Origin: Traorella massiliensis
GTDB lineage: Bacteria; Bacillota_I; Bacilli_A; Erysipelotrichales; Erysipelotrichaceae
Length of the DNA stretch: 64,000 nt
Assembly (NCBI RefSeq): GCF_900104665.1
Contig: NZ_LT629968.1
Span: forward strand, 124,001 to 188,000
Direction: 5' to 3'
Part shown: positions 49,238-58,412 of the stretch, one piece after another
Layout: every line of letters starts with the position of its first letter
Position numbering within the stretch: position 1 is the first letter of the stretch
Notes under the pieces: model-generated
What the model was told of the DNA's origin: nothing
The model's database searches: none
What the model saw: only the letters and a program-made list of their open reading frames with translations
Made by a program: the position numbers and the translations under genes

Positions 49238-50933
49238 GTAAAGTGAAAAGTTAAATTCTACTTTAATATAGGAAGAGATGAATTTAATCTTTCACAAAAT
49301 TCATGTTGAATTTACTCTTTCAATATGTCATATTGAAAATGACCGGAAGCAGCCAGAATCACAAAGAAAGGAGGCCCTTATGGCTGCCACAAATAAAAAT
49401 AAACATATGACCGAAAATGAAAGAAAAATTATTGAATCAAGTATTCGTAATGGTGCCACCCATACGGCCATTGCACAAGTCATCGGTAAAGACAAGTCTA
49501 CCATAGGAAAGGAAATCAGGCTTCATCGGGTCCTGACTTATAAATGCAATCTTCCTCTGGAATGTGTGAACCGATCCAAATGCTCTCATAATCACAGCTG
49601 TAAATTGGAATGCCCTGATTATATCCGGTTTAAATGCTCACGAAGAGACAGAAGTCCCGGGGCCTGCAATGGCTGTTCAAAATTTCATTCCTGCAGATTC
49701 AATAAATATGTCTATCAGCCCGAAACAGCTCACAGAGAGTACAGGAATACGCTTGTCGATTCAAGAGTGGGCGTGAACCTGACAACAGAGGAGGCAAAAA
49801 AGATGGGCGGAATTGTCAAACCGCTTCTTGATCAGGGCCAGTCCCCTTATCAAATCATTCAGGCTCATCCGGAATTAGGAATTACTGAAAGAACCCTCTA
49901 TACTTATATCGAAACAGGCGTATTCAGTATTGTCGGAATCAGTGTTATGGACCTAAGACGCCAGGTATCCAGAAAAAAATTCAAGTCTAAGAAAGCCGCT
50001 TTAAAAAAGCGTGAAGACAGAAGATTCCTGAAAGGGAGAACCTATAAGGATTACTGTAACTATCTCTCCGAGAATGAGGACGCCAGAATCGTACAGATGG
50101 ATACGGTATACAACGATATATCAAATGGTCCATTTATTCAGACATTCAAATTTGTGAAATACGGCTTCCTGTTCGGCATCCTTCACGAAGAGAAAACAGA
50201 GGAAGCGATGGTTTCAGGCGTGAATGCTTTAGAAAATCTTTTAGGCAGCGAACTTTTCCATGAAGAAGTTGAAATTCTTCTGACAGACCACGGAAGCGAA
50301 ATGGCCGATGCAGAAGGAATTGAAAAAAAAGAAAACGGAGCAAGAAGAACCCGTGTCTATTACTGTGATCCGATGCAGTCCACACAAAAGGCAACCCTGG
50401 AAAACAATCATATTGAACTGCGCTACATTTTTCCAAAAGAAACAGATTTAAGAGCTCTGGGGCTAACATCTCAGAAAGCCTTGAATACTGCACTGTCGCA
50501 TATTAACTCGATGTCAAAAGAAAAGCTCAACGGAAAGTCACCCATTGAGCTGATGGAATTTCTTCATCCTGAACTCATGAAGAAATTCAACGATTTTGGA
50601 ATTACCAGAATCGAAAAAGATAACATTATTCTAAAGCCCTACTTATTGAAAAAATAATGAATTAAAAACCAGCTGCTTCACGGTCTTTCAAACAAAACAT
50701 AGTAGAATTTAGTCTTTCCAGCCAAAAAAATTTCTAAATTCTCCTATCCTTTATTGCGGCCTTTTTATGTTATCGTCAATAATATTATATACCTGAAACA
50801 GTAATTCCTACAATAACAAAAAGCAAATAACTATCCGTCTGTCCTGATAACTATTTCATTTTAGAAATGATGAACGACTAATTTCCACATTTTTTTGTCG
50901 CTTTTTAAAGTAGAATTTAACTTTTCACTTCAC
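49238..50933 (+). mobile_element. Complete IS30-family insertion sequence
   Basis: The ends are inverted repeats of about 27 bp with one mismatch (GTAAAGTGAAAAG... at 49238 and its complement ending ...CTTTTCACTTCAC at 50933). The 14-bp target GTAGCTTTTGTAAA is duplicated at 49224-49237 and 50935-50948. It lies between tRNA-Leu and pyrophosphatase. The 3' non-coding tail (50658-50900) has no gene. Confidence 0.88.
49380..50657 (+). CDS. IS30-family transposase
   Basis: A 425-residue transposase with N-terminal HTH (E-R-K-I-I-E-S-S-I-R-N-G-A-T-H-T-A-I-A-Q), a cysteine-rich middle (C-N-G-C-S-K-F-H-S-C), and a DDE core: Q-M-D-T-V, L-L-T-D-H-G-S-E-M and E-N-N-H-I-E-L-R-Y. Start 49380 follows AAAGGAGG; the frame extends upstream without a ribosome site. 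It seems intact. Confidence 0.92.
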   Translation: MAATNKNKHMTENERKIIESSIRNGATHTAIAQVIGKDKSTIGKEIRLHRVLTYKCNLPLECVNRSKCSHNHSCKLECPDYIRFKCSRRDRSPGACNGCSKFHSCRFNKYVYQPETAHREYRNTLVDSRVGVNLTTEEAKKMGGIVKPLLDQGQSPYQIIQAHPELGITERTLYTYIETGVFSIVGISVMDLRRQVSRKKFKSKKAALKKREDRRFLKGRTYKDYCNYLSENEDARIVQMDTVYNDISNGPFIQTFKFVKYGFLFGILHEEKTEEAMVSGVNALENLLGSELFHEEVEILLTDHGSEMADAEGIEKKENGARRTRVYYCDPMQSTQKATLENNHIELRYIFPKETDLRALGLTSQKALNTALSHINSMSKEKLNGKSPIELMEFLHPELMKKFNDFGITRIEKDNIILKPYLLKK

Positions 50934-50953
50934 GGTAGCTTTTGTAAATCGAA

Positions 50954-51442
50954 TTATTTATCTAAATAAGCCTTTCTGCAATCCTCAATTAGTTGAAGAG
51001 CCTCTTCTTTTCCGTGATATTCGCCTACCGTTACTTCGATATCTTCTAATGTTTTATAGTTTTCAAAAAAGTTATGAATTTCTTTTAAAGTAAAAGAGGA
51101 AACATCTTTTAATTCCTGGACTTCATCGTAACGTGGATCACAATCGATAACTGAAATCAGTTTATAGTCCTCCTTACCATTATCGATCATCGTTAGATAG
51201 CCTACAACACGGCAAGGAACGATACAGCCAGGATATGTTGGTTCTGTGCCAATAATGAGAATATCCAGTGGATCGCCATCAGGTGCGAGGGTATTCTCAA
51301 TGATTCCATATTCAGTAGGATAACCCATAGCTGAATAAAGCACACGATCTAATCTGATTTTACCGGTTTTCTTATCAATTTCATATTTGTTTCTTGAACG
51401 GAATGGAATTTCCACAACCGCTTCTACAACATCATATTTCAT
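50954..51442 (-). CDS. ppa: Inorganic pyrophosphatase, family I
   Basis: A 162-residue enzyme with the family I signature D-G-D-P-L-D, V-D-x-D-P-R-Y near I-D-C-D-P-R-Y, and N-K-Y-E at the start. It hydrolyses pyrophosphate to drive biosynthesis. The IS30 lies just after its stop codon (about 6 bases from the target copy) and may affect its transcription end. Confidence 0.93.
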   Translation of the reverse strand: MKYDVVEAVVEIPFRSRNKYEIDKKTGKIRLDRVLYSAMGYPTEYGIIENTLAPDGDPLDILIIGTEPTYPGCIVPCRVVGYLTMIDNGKEDYKLISVIDCDPRYDEVQELKDVSSFTLKEIHNFFENYKTLEDIEVTVGEYHGKEEALQLIEDCRKAYLDK

Positions 51443-51565
51443 AATTTCACACTCCTTGAATTATTATAACATATTCATCTGAATTTTTATAATATCAAAA
51501 TTGTTATAAACTTTGCATTCATCAGATTTTATGGTACAATACTGCTCAAAAGTGAGGGTGATATT

Positions 51566-51919
51566 ATGAGCAAAGGTATTGTTCGTTTTGTTTTAGAACT
51601 TATTTTAGGAGCAGGTGTGATCATGCTGATGAGCTATCTTTTTGATGGCGTATATGTTCGTGATTTTTCGATAGCCTTTTTAGTAGCTATTGTATTATCG
51701 TTATTAAATAAGTTTGTGAAACCTATTTTATCGGTATTGGCTTTACCAATCACGATCATGAGTTTAGGACTGTTTCAGCTGGTCATCAATGGAGTGATTT
51801 TATATTTAGCTGTGATGGTGTTAGAACCTGATTTTCAAATTGCATCATTTGGTTTAACCATTTTGACAGCAATATGTATATCTATATTATATAGTATCTT
51901 AGGAATTGGAAAAAATTAA
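51566..51919 (+). CDS. Phage holin-family/YvlD-like membrane protein
   Basis: A 117-residue protein with four transmembrane helices and conserved N-K-F-V-K-P-I-L-S-V-L-A-L-P-I-T-I-M-S-L-G, the pattern of the PF04020 (holin family 4 / YvlD) proteins. Despite the name, it is usually a chromosomal membrane protein of unknown role. A good terminator follows. Confidence 0.85.
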   Translation: MSKGIVRFVLELILGAGVIMLMSYLFDGVYVRDFSIAFLVAIVLSLLNKFVKPILSVLALPITIMSLGLFQLVINGVILYLAVMVLEPDFQIASFGLTILTAICISILYSILGIGKN

Positions 51920-51944
51920 AGCATCCTTTAGAGATGCTTTTTTT
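51918..51944 (+). terminator. Terminator after YvlD-like gene
   Basis: AAAGCATC (51918-51925) / GATGCTTT (51933-51940) and TTTT. Confidence 0.85.
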
Positions 51945-52046
51945 AATAAAGATAGAAAAAAGTATTGAATATCTGAAAAATACTTTCATATGACTACCAT
52001 TTATCCTCAGAATCAAGTATAATGTACTAAGCTAGAGGAGGAACCT

Positions 52047-52865
52047 ATGTTAACAACACAAGAGTTGAAACAGCATTCTGTAAATATTCGAAAGAATATT
52101 ATTAAGATGGTAACAAGTGCGCAGAGCGGACATCCGGGAGGAAGCCTGTCAAGTGCAGATATGATCACCTATTTATACTTTAATGTCATGGACATTAATC
52201 AAGATAATGTAAAAGGAATCGATCGTGACCGTTTTGTCTTAAGCAAGGGACATGCGTCACCACTATTATATGCGGTATTAAGTGAAAAAGGATTTATCGA
52301 TGAAGAGGAATTGATGACTTTTAGAAAAATCAATTCAAACTTACAAGGGCACCCGAATATGCTTTCCGTAGATGGTGTTGACATGTCGACAGGTTCTTTG
52401 GGACAGGGAATTAGTGCAGCTGTAGGGATGGCAATGGCGAACAAACTGGATCAGAATGATCACCGTATTTATGCCTTATTGGGAGATGGTGAAAGTCAGG
52501 AAGGTCAGGTATGGGAAGCCGCTATGGCAGCTGCTCATTATAAACTGGATAATTTGTGTGTGATCTTAGATTACAATGGTTTGCAAATTGATGGCAGTAT
52601 ACATGACGTCATGGATCCATCACCATTAGATGAGAAGTTTAAAGCATTTGGATGGCATGTCATTGAGATTGACGGGCATAACTATGAAGAAATAGGAAAA
52701 GCCTTTGCACAGGCAAAGACGATTAAAGGACAGCCGACTTTGATCTTTGCCCATACGATCAAAGGAAAAGGTGTATCATTTATGGAAAACCAATCTGCAT
52801 GGCATGGAGTGGCACCAAATGCAGAACAATGTGCATTGGCATTGAAAGAACTGGATGGTGAGTAG
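52047..52865 (+). CDS. Transketolase, N-terminal subunit
   Basis: A 272-residue protein with the thiamine-diphosphate half of transketolase: S-G-H-P-G-G-S-L-S, L-S-K-G-H-A-S, G-D-G-E-S-Q-E-G-Q-V-W-E-A and N-G-L-Q-I-D-G. It works with the C-terminal subunit in the non-oxidative pentose phosphate pathway. Split genes are common in anaerobes. Confidence 0.93.
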   Translation: MLTTQELKQHSVNIRKNIIKMVTSAQSGHPGGSLSSADMITYLYFNVMDINQDNVKGIDRDRFVLSKGHASPLLYAVLSEKGFIDEEELMTFRKINSNLQGHPNMLSVDGVDMSTGSLGQGISAAVGMAMANKLDQNDHRIYALLGDGESQEGQVWEAAMAAAHYKLDNLCVILDYNGLQIDGSIHDVMDPSPLDEKFKAFGWHVIEIDGHNYEEIGKAFAQAKTIKGQPTLIFAHTIKGKGVSFMENQSAWHGVAPNAEQCALALKELDGE

Positions 52866-52866
52866 G

Positions 52867-53814
52867 ATGTCAAAAATAGCGACTAGAGAAGCTTATGGAA
52901 AAGCTTTAATGAAATTAGCACAGCAAAGAGATGATATTGTTGTGTTAGATGCGGATCTGTCAGGATCGACAAAATCAGGAAGTGTTAAAAAAGTAAAACC
53001 GGAAGTTTTCTTCAATATGGGAATAGCGGAAGGAAATATGATGAGTGTAGCAGCAGGGTTAGCAGCAAGCGGCAAAACCGTATTTGCCTCCAGCTTTGCA
53101 ATGTTTGCATCAGGAAGAGCTTTTGAACAGATTCGTAATAGCATCGGCTATCCTTCATTAAATGTGAAAATATGTGCAACACATGCAGGTTTGAGCGTAG
53201 GGGAAGATGGTGCCAGTCACCAATGTATAGAAGATATGGCATTGATGCGTGTAATTCCGGGTATGAAGGTTTTTCAGCCAGCGGATGCGATTGAATGTGA
53301 ACAGCTGATTGAAACGATAGCGGATATCAAGGGACCATGTTATGTAAGAATGAGTCGCTTGGCTACAGAACAAGTACATGATGAAAGTTATCAATATGAA
53401 TACGGAAAAGCCGATGTGATCCAAGAAGGCAAAGATGTTTTAATCATTGCTAGCGGTTTGGAAGTGCTGGAAGCTGTAAAAGCCAGTGAATTATTAAAAG
53501 AAGAAGGGATCATACCAACAATTTTAAACATTCATACGATCAAGCCATTAGATGAAAAAACGATCATTGAAATGGCACAGAAGCATTCGATTATCCTTAC
53601 AGCTGAAGAACATTCTGTTATTGGCGGCTTAGGAAGTGCGGTAGCTGATTGTTTATGCCGTAACTATCCTGCTAAGCTGACGATGATCGGAGTTCAGGAT
53701 ACTTTTGGAGAAAGTGGTAAGCCAGCTGAGTTATTTGACAAATATGAAATAGATGCACGACATATCGCAAAGAAGGTAAGGGAAGCATATTATGGAAACA
53801 ATCAAACTAGATGA
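52867..53814 (+). CDS. Transketolase, C-terminal subunit
   Basis: A 315-residue protein with pyrimidine-binding domain (A-E-G-N-M-M-S-V-A-A-G-L-A, F-A-S-S-F-A-M-F) and a C-terminal transketolase domain (T-A-E-E-H-S-V-I-G-G-L-G). Start 52867 has a weak GTGAGTAGG site and lies one base after the N-subunit stop, so coupling is likely. The tail overlaps the next short gene. Confidence 0.92.
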   Translation: MSKIATREAYGKALMKLAQQRDDIVVLDADLSGSTKSGSVKKVKPEVFFNMGIAEGNMMSVAAGLAASGKTVFASSFAMFASGRAFEQIRNSIGYPSLNVKICATHAGLSVGEDGASHQCIEDMALMRVIPGMKVFQPADAIECEQLIETIADIKGPCYVRMSRLATEQVHDESYQYEYGKADVIQEGKDVLIIASGLEVLEAVKASELLKEEGIIPTILNIHTIKPLDEKTIIEMAQKHSIILTAEEHSVIGGLGSAVADCLCRNYPAKLTMIGVQDTFGESGKPAELFDKYEIDARHIAKKVREAYYGNNQTR

Positions 53815-53947
53815 TGAAGATTTTGGTGAATTTAATGATTTGATGGAAGAATATGAAAATCTGATTGAAGAATTTAAAGAAAAAAATCAGGATATTGCCA
53901 TTCAAATCGATGAAACATTGAACGAAAAAAAAGCGAGTCAGGATTGA
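53792..53947 (+). CDS. Small acidic protein overlapping transketolase gene
   Basis: A 51-residue protein rich in Asp and Glu (M-E-T-I-K-L-D-D-E-D-F-G-E-F-N-D-L-M-E-E-Y). It overlaps the transketolase stop by 23 bases in another frame, with an A-A-G-G-T-A-A-G-G-G-like site upstream, and ends in a good terminator. Probably a helical protein of unknown function. It is not a shadow, as it fills the space up to the terminator. Confidence 0.55.
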   Translation: METIKLDDEDFGEFNDLMEEYENLIEEFKEKNQDIAIQIDETLNEKKASQD

Positions 53948-53959
53948 TTCGCTTTTTTT
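53928..53959. terminator. Bidirectional terminator
   Basis: AAGCGAGTCA / TGATTCGCTT, a 10-bp stem with loop GGAT, A-run before and T-run after. It separates convergent genes and overlaps the stop of the small acidic protein. Confidence 0.85.
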
Positions 53960-53963
53960 ATGC

Positions 53964-54347
53964 TTATAGAGTTGTTTTCCAAAGACCGTGTAAATTGCAG
54001 TATTCATAAACGGCTACAACACTTTCACCTTCTGCTAATTTGAATGAAGCCGTTGGTCCTTCATTAGGATTTAGATATTTTTTCATACCACCTAAATTAG
54101 TTTGTACATAAATCCACTGAATATAATGTTCTGGAAGCATTGGATGATCTACACTGCCAACACGAACAACGACATTATCTTTTTCAACATTTACAACAGG
54201 CACGTGCTTTTCTCCTGCTCCATCACTTGTATTAGGTACTAGCTCATGCATGTTTTCACCACAGCAAACAATAGGAACACCTGATTCATTGATCATTTCT
54301 ACAATATTGCCGCAGTGATTACATCTAAAAAATTTTACATCTTTCAT
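53964..54347 (-). CDS. Desulfoferrodoxin (superoxide reductase)
   Basis: A 127-residue protein with N-terminal FeCys4 site (C9, C12, C28, C29) and C-terminal superoxide reductase iron site (E-K-H-V-P-V, D-H-P-M-L-P-E-H-Y-I, C-N-L-H-G-L-W). This is the two-iron class. It reduces superoxide to peroxide without making oxygen, typical of anaerobes. Confidence 0.95.
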   Translation of the reverse strand: MKDVKFFRCNHCGNIVEMINESGVPIVCCGENMHELVPNTSDGAGEKHVPVVNVEKDNVVVRVGSVDHPMLPEHYIQWIYVQTNLGGMKKYLNPNEGPTASFKLAEGESVVAVYEYCNLHGLWKTTL

Positions 54348-54479
54348 AATTCTTGTTCCTCTCTTTCAACTTCATTATAGTCTCTTTCATTCGCATATGC
54401 AAGCAGATGACACTTTAGAAATATAACTTGATGAGAATAAGCATAAAGATATAATAAAAGATGACTACAGGAGGACTTT

Positions 54480-55187
54480 ATGAAACTAAAATTAGAGGGA
54501 ATTCAAAAAAGTTTTGAATCAAAAGAAGTTTTAAAAAATATTACCTTTGAATTTGAAGAAGGAAAGATATATGGACTTCTTGGAAGAAACGGTGCAGGAA
54601 AAACGACACTTTTCAATTGTATAAGTGAAGATATTCCTTATGATAAAGGAGAAATGAAAATCATTGAAGATGATCAGGAAAGAAAACTTATGGCGGATGA
54701 TATAGGATATGTATATTCAACACCACAGGTTCCGGATTTTCTAACAGGAAGAGAATTTTTAAATTTTTTTATCGACATCAATCGTTCTAAAATAACGAAT
54801 TTAAAAAGCATTGATGAATATTTTGATTTAGTAGGTATTGAACCGGAAGATCGGGATCGTTTATTAAAAGACTATTCTCATGGTATGAAAAATAAAGTAA
54901 TGATGCTTGTGCATATTATCTTTAATCCAAAGATCCTTCTTCTTGATGAACCGCTGACAAGCTTTGATGTTGTTGCAGCTGCACAGATGAAACAGCTTTT
55001 AAAAGATATATCAAAAGAACATATCTTAATTTTTTCTACACATATCATGGAATTGGCTTTAGATCTTTGTGATGAGATCATACTTCTGACACATGGCGAA
55101 TTAGAGAAAATCGATCGTCAGGGAGAAAATCGGGATATGTTTGAGGATATGATCATTTCTAAATTAAAGGGTGAAGATGATGAATGA
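54480..55187 (+). CDS. ABC-2 type transporter ATPase
   Basis: A 235-residue ATPase with Walker A G-R-N-G-A-G-K-T, signature Y-S-H-G-M-K-N-K-V (degenerate), Walker B I-L-L-L-D-E-P-L-T-S-F-D and H in F-S-T-H-I. It overlaps the permease gene. Substrate unknown. Confidence 0.9.
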   Translation: MKLKLEGIQKSFESKEVLKNITFEFEEGKIYGLLGRNGAGKTTLFNCISEDIPYDKGEMKIIEDDQERKLMADDIGYVYSTPQVPDFLTGREFLNFFIDINRSKITNLKSIDEYFDLVGIEPEDRDRLLKDYSHGMKNKVMMLVHIIFNPKILLLDEPLTSFDVVAAAQMKQLLKDISKEHILIFSTHIMELALDLCDEIILLTHGELEKIDRQGENRDMFEDMIISKLKGEDDE

Positions 55188-56739
55188 GTTTGTTTATTCA
55201 TTTCAGTTAAAAAATGTTTATCGCACAAATTCTTTTCTATATTATTTAAAACGTTTTCCATTGATCAAACGTTTGATACCAAACGATATTTATGCGAAAA
55301 AAGGGTTAAAGACCTTTGCGAAATGTTTAGCTTTTCTTTATGAATTTGCGACATTATTTATCTGGAAGTTGCTTTATTTGTTTTTAATATTTACAATTCC
55401 ATCGATGATGATGGAAACATCTGTTGATTTGGCTGCTTCTTTTCATCTTTTCTTCTTCATGACATTGATTGGAGGCTTGTTGAATACATCACTCTTGAAT
55501 CCTACCAAGGATAAATATTATGCAATCTGTCTGATGAGAATGGACGCTAAAAAAATAGCTTTGAGTGAATTTCTTTATTTCCAGTTAAAAAATTTAGCTG
55601 GAATGGGGATTGCGGCGTTTTTAATCCAAATGTTTATTCCGCTTGATTTTATTTCTTGTCTCAGTTTGTCTTTACTGGTCGTTGCATGTAAATTCATTAT
55701 AGCTGGCTTGCTCTTAAAAAAGAGTCAAAAGAAAGTTTATAATGAAAATAAAGGAGATATCTTAAAACTTGTTTTATGTCTGATCTTTCTTGGGGCAGCC
55801 TTTGTACCATTTTTCTTTTCAATGTATATGTCGATGCAGATATACTATATTTTATGTGGAATCATGCTGGTTGTATCTTTAGCAGCAGTAGCTTATTTAT
55901 ATAAGTTTGAAGGATATGCGTCTATTTATAAAGAATTATTAAAACCGGATAATATTGTTTTTGATCTGGCACAGGTCCAAAAACAAGGAAATAAGGTTTT
56001 CACAGAGAAAATTGAATATGAGCATATTACTACTTCTAAGAAAGGATATGCTTATCTTAACCAGATTTTTGTACAGCGTCATAAACGATTACTGACAAAA
56101 ACTGCGAATCGAATCGCTCTTGGTTCATTAGCAGTAATCGTTTTTCTTTTGCTGGCGGTTATTTTAGTAGAGCCTGTAAGAATCGGCATCAATACTTATC
56201 TAATTAGTTTTTTACCTTATTCATTATTCCTTATGTATTTGATCAATCGTGGAGAATCGACTACTAAGGCGATGTTTATCAATTGTGACAATGCGATGCT
56301 TCATTATCGTTTTTATCGTCAGCCTTCCGCAATACTTGGAATGTTTAAAGAACGTTTGCAGAGCCTGATTCTTATCAATCTGCGTCCGGCGGCTGTTATT
56401 GCATTGGGATTGACTTTATTATTAGTAGTAAGCGGTGGCAGTACAAATGTTTTTGATTATGTTATATTACCGGTAACGATTATTTGCTTATCCATTTTCT
56501 TTTCAGTTCATTATCTGGCTCTTTATTACTTGCTTCAGCCGTATAATAGTGAAGTAGAAATGAAAAATCCATTGTATACAGTAATAACAGCCTTTACTTA
56601 TTTTGTTTGTTATGCTTTTATGCAACGAATTGATTCACATTATTTTGGTATATGGGTCATTGGTCTGACCATTGCTTATATCATTATTGCCTTAATCCTG
56701 ACTTATCGTTTAGCTTCGAAAAGCTTTCGACTTAAGTAA
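55177..56739 (+). CDS. ABC-2 type transporter permease
   Basis: A protein of about 520 residues with about twelve transmembrane helices in two halves and a cytoplasmic middle region (about residues 255-305). It begins near 55177/55180, 6-9 bases after AAAGGG. It works with the ATPase encoded just upstream, probably as an exporter. No family name is clear. Confidence 0.82.
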   Translation: MMNEFVYSFQLKNVYRTNSFLYYLKRFPLIKRLIPNDIYAKKGLKTFAKCLAFLYEFATLFIWKLLYLFLIFTIPSMMMETSVDLAASFHLFFFMTLIGGLLNTSLLNPTKDKYYAICLMRMDAKKIALSEFLYFQLKNLAGMGIAAFLIQMFIPLDFISCLSLSLLVVACKFIIAGLLLKKSQKKVYNENKGDILKLVLCLIFLGAAFVPFFFSMYMSMQIYYILCGIMLVVSLAAVAYLYKFEGYASIYKELLKPDNIVFDLAQVQKQGNKVFTEKIEYEHITTSKKGYAYLNQIFVQRHKRLLTKTANRIALGSLAVIVFLLLAVILVEPVRIGINTYLISFLPYSLFLMYLINRGESTTKAMFINCDNAMLHYRFYRQPSAILGMFKERLQSLILINLRPAAVIALGLTLLLVVSGGSTNVFDYVILPVTIICLSIFFSVHYLALYYLLQPYNSEVEMKNPLYTVITAFTYFVCYAFMQRIDSHYFGIWVIGLTIAYIIIALILTYRLASKSFRLK

Positions 56740-56881
56740 AGGTGTACGCATGCAGGTGCATGCGTTTTTTTTCATGAACTATTGAAATTTAATTCATGAT
56801 TTCTCATATTTTCAGAAAGAGTTGAAAACGTCTGATAGAACGTGATAAAATAGGGAATAATCGGGGGAGGGGTAAAAGTCT

Positions 56882-57808
56882 ATGATTTATACATGTACAT
56901 TAAATCCTGCTCTTGACAAAATGGGATATGTTGAAAAAATTCAGCTGAATCAGATGAATCGTCTGACACATATCGAAAATGATGCAGGAGGCAAAGGAAT
57001 CAATGTTTCAAGAGATATCAAGGCTTTAAATCACAAATCAGTTGCTGTTGGTTTTTTAGGTGGTTCTGCAGGAACCTTTATTGAAATGCTTCTGCGAAGA
57101 GAAGACATTGATCATCATATGATAGAAATACTTGGTAATACACGAACAAATTTAAAAGTATTTGATGAAAATGGTGTCAGTGAATTTAATGAGGAAGGAC
57201 CTTTTGTGTTGAATGATGAGCTGGAAGCGCTGTTAGACTTTTTTAGAAGTCATCTTGATGAAAGATGTATTCTTGTGATCAGTGGTTCAATGCCAAAGGG
57301 CTGTGGTTTAGATACATATAAAAGGATCATTGAAATTGCAAAAGAAAATGAGGCTTTAGTTTTTTTAGATACCAGTATGAAATATCTATTACCATCTTTA
57401 GAAGCACATCCGGATATCGTAAAGATCACGAGCGCTGATCTAGCAAAATTAAATCATATTGATGCTCGTTTAAGTGAAGAAGAAATTGCTTCAATGGGAC
57501 GTAATTTTATCCGTCAGAATTGTGAAATGTTATGTGTGTCTCATGAAAACCAGGGGATTTATTTAATTACGAAAAATAAGATCTTGCATTGTACACCAAT
57601 GGATTTAGAAATTAAATCAAAGGTAGGTGTTGGTGATGCTTTTGTAGCCGGTTTTGTTGTAGGACTTGAAAACGGGTTAAGAGATGAAGAGGTATTGCGT
57701 CTGGCAGGGGCTAGCTATGCAGCGGCTTCTCAGCGTTCCAATGCCCACCCTAAAAATTATGAGGAAGTGCATGCATATTTAGATCAGATCATCATTGAAA
57801 GAGTATAA
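56882..57808 (+). CDS. PfkB-family sugar-phosphate kinase (1-phosphofructokinase type)
   Basis: A 308-residue kinase with L-N-P-A-L-D at the start, G-G-K-G-I-N-V-S-R, and the ATP/catalytic motif V-G-V-G-D-A-F-V-A-G-F, matching FruK/LacC. It phosphorylates fructose-1-phosphate or tagatose-6-phosphate. No PTS or aldolase gene is near, so the sugar is uncertain. Confidence 0.9.
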   Translation: MIYTCTLNPALDKMGYVEKIQLNQMNRLTHIENDAGGKGINVSRDIKALNHKSVAVGFLGGSAGTFIEMLLRREDIDHHMIEILGNTRTNLKVFDENGVSEFNEEGPFVLNDELEALLDFFRSHLDERCILVISGSMPKGCGLDTYKRIIEIAKENEALVFLDTSMKYLLPSLEAHPDIVKITSADLAKLNHIDARLSEEEIASMGRNFIRQNCEMLCVSHENQGIYLITKNKILHCTPMDLEIKSKVGVGDAFVAGFVVGLENGLRDEEVLRLAGASYAAASQRSNAHPKNYEEVHAYLDQIIIERV

Positions 57809-57827
57809 TTAAAGAAATGTTGCATAA

Positions 57828-57858
57828 AAAAAAGGCTGGATATCGTAACCGGCCTTTT
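57828..57858. terminator. Bidirectional terminator
   Basis: AAAGGCTGG (57831-57839) / CCGGCCTTT (57849-57857) with A-run and T-run, between convergent genes. Confidence 0.83.
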
Positions 57859-57860
57859 GT

Positions 57861-58412
57861 TTATAAAACCTCATTTAAAATCTTATCCATCATGAAACGT
57901 TTGCTTCGGTGAATGGCTTTTTGTACATATTCACAGCCATTAATATAGCCGTTAACGTACGCTTTTTTATAATGGGAACTGCGTAGTTTGATTTCTTTGA
58001 TTTGTGCTTTGATACGCTTTTCTAAGTCATCTAAATTATTTGTATAGCTATCTAAAAGCAATTGAATATCATGTAATGCTTCCTGATGACCTTCTTTAAA
58101 ATAGCCACGATATTTGATTTCATATTCAACGCTAGAAATAGCTTCTCTGACATATTCAAGACGAGAAGAATATTCTTTTAAAAATTTAGAAAAGTGAGGC
58201 TTGCTGCCTTTTTTATCACGAAACTCACCATCAACAAACTCAGAAAAATTATTGTAGCCATTGTTTTTTAAAGAATCCTCAATGGTTTCAGAGATATTTT
58301 TAGAAATGTTATTAACACTGCTTGAAACTTTTTGAGCGATTTCTTCTCCATTGATCTGTGAGAAGTAATTATCAATAGTATCAAAAAGGTCCTTATTGTT
58401 ATTCTTGCTCAT
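57861..58412 (-). CDS. Helical hypothetical protein
   Basis: A 183-residue soluble protein, mostly helical and charged, with no membrane segment. Its start overlaps the upstream XpaC-like gene by 4 bases. It may form a complex with the XpaC-like proteins. Family not recognised. Confidence 0.7.
   Translation of the reverse strand: MSKNNNKDLFDTIDNYFSQINGEEIAQKVSSSVNNISKNISETIEDSLKNNGYNNFSEFVDGEFRDKKGSKPHFSKFLKEYSSRLEYVREAISSVEYEIKYRGYFKEGHQEALHDIQLLLDSYTNNLDDLEKRIKAQIKEIKLRSSHYKKAYVNGYINGCEYVQKAIHRSKRFMMDKILNEVL

Noticed and set aside
50146-50493. Minus-strand 115-codon frame inside the IS30 transposase
   Set aside because: It is a shadow of the DDE domain on the other strand, without start signals.
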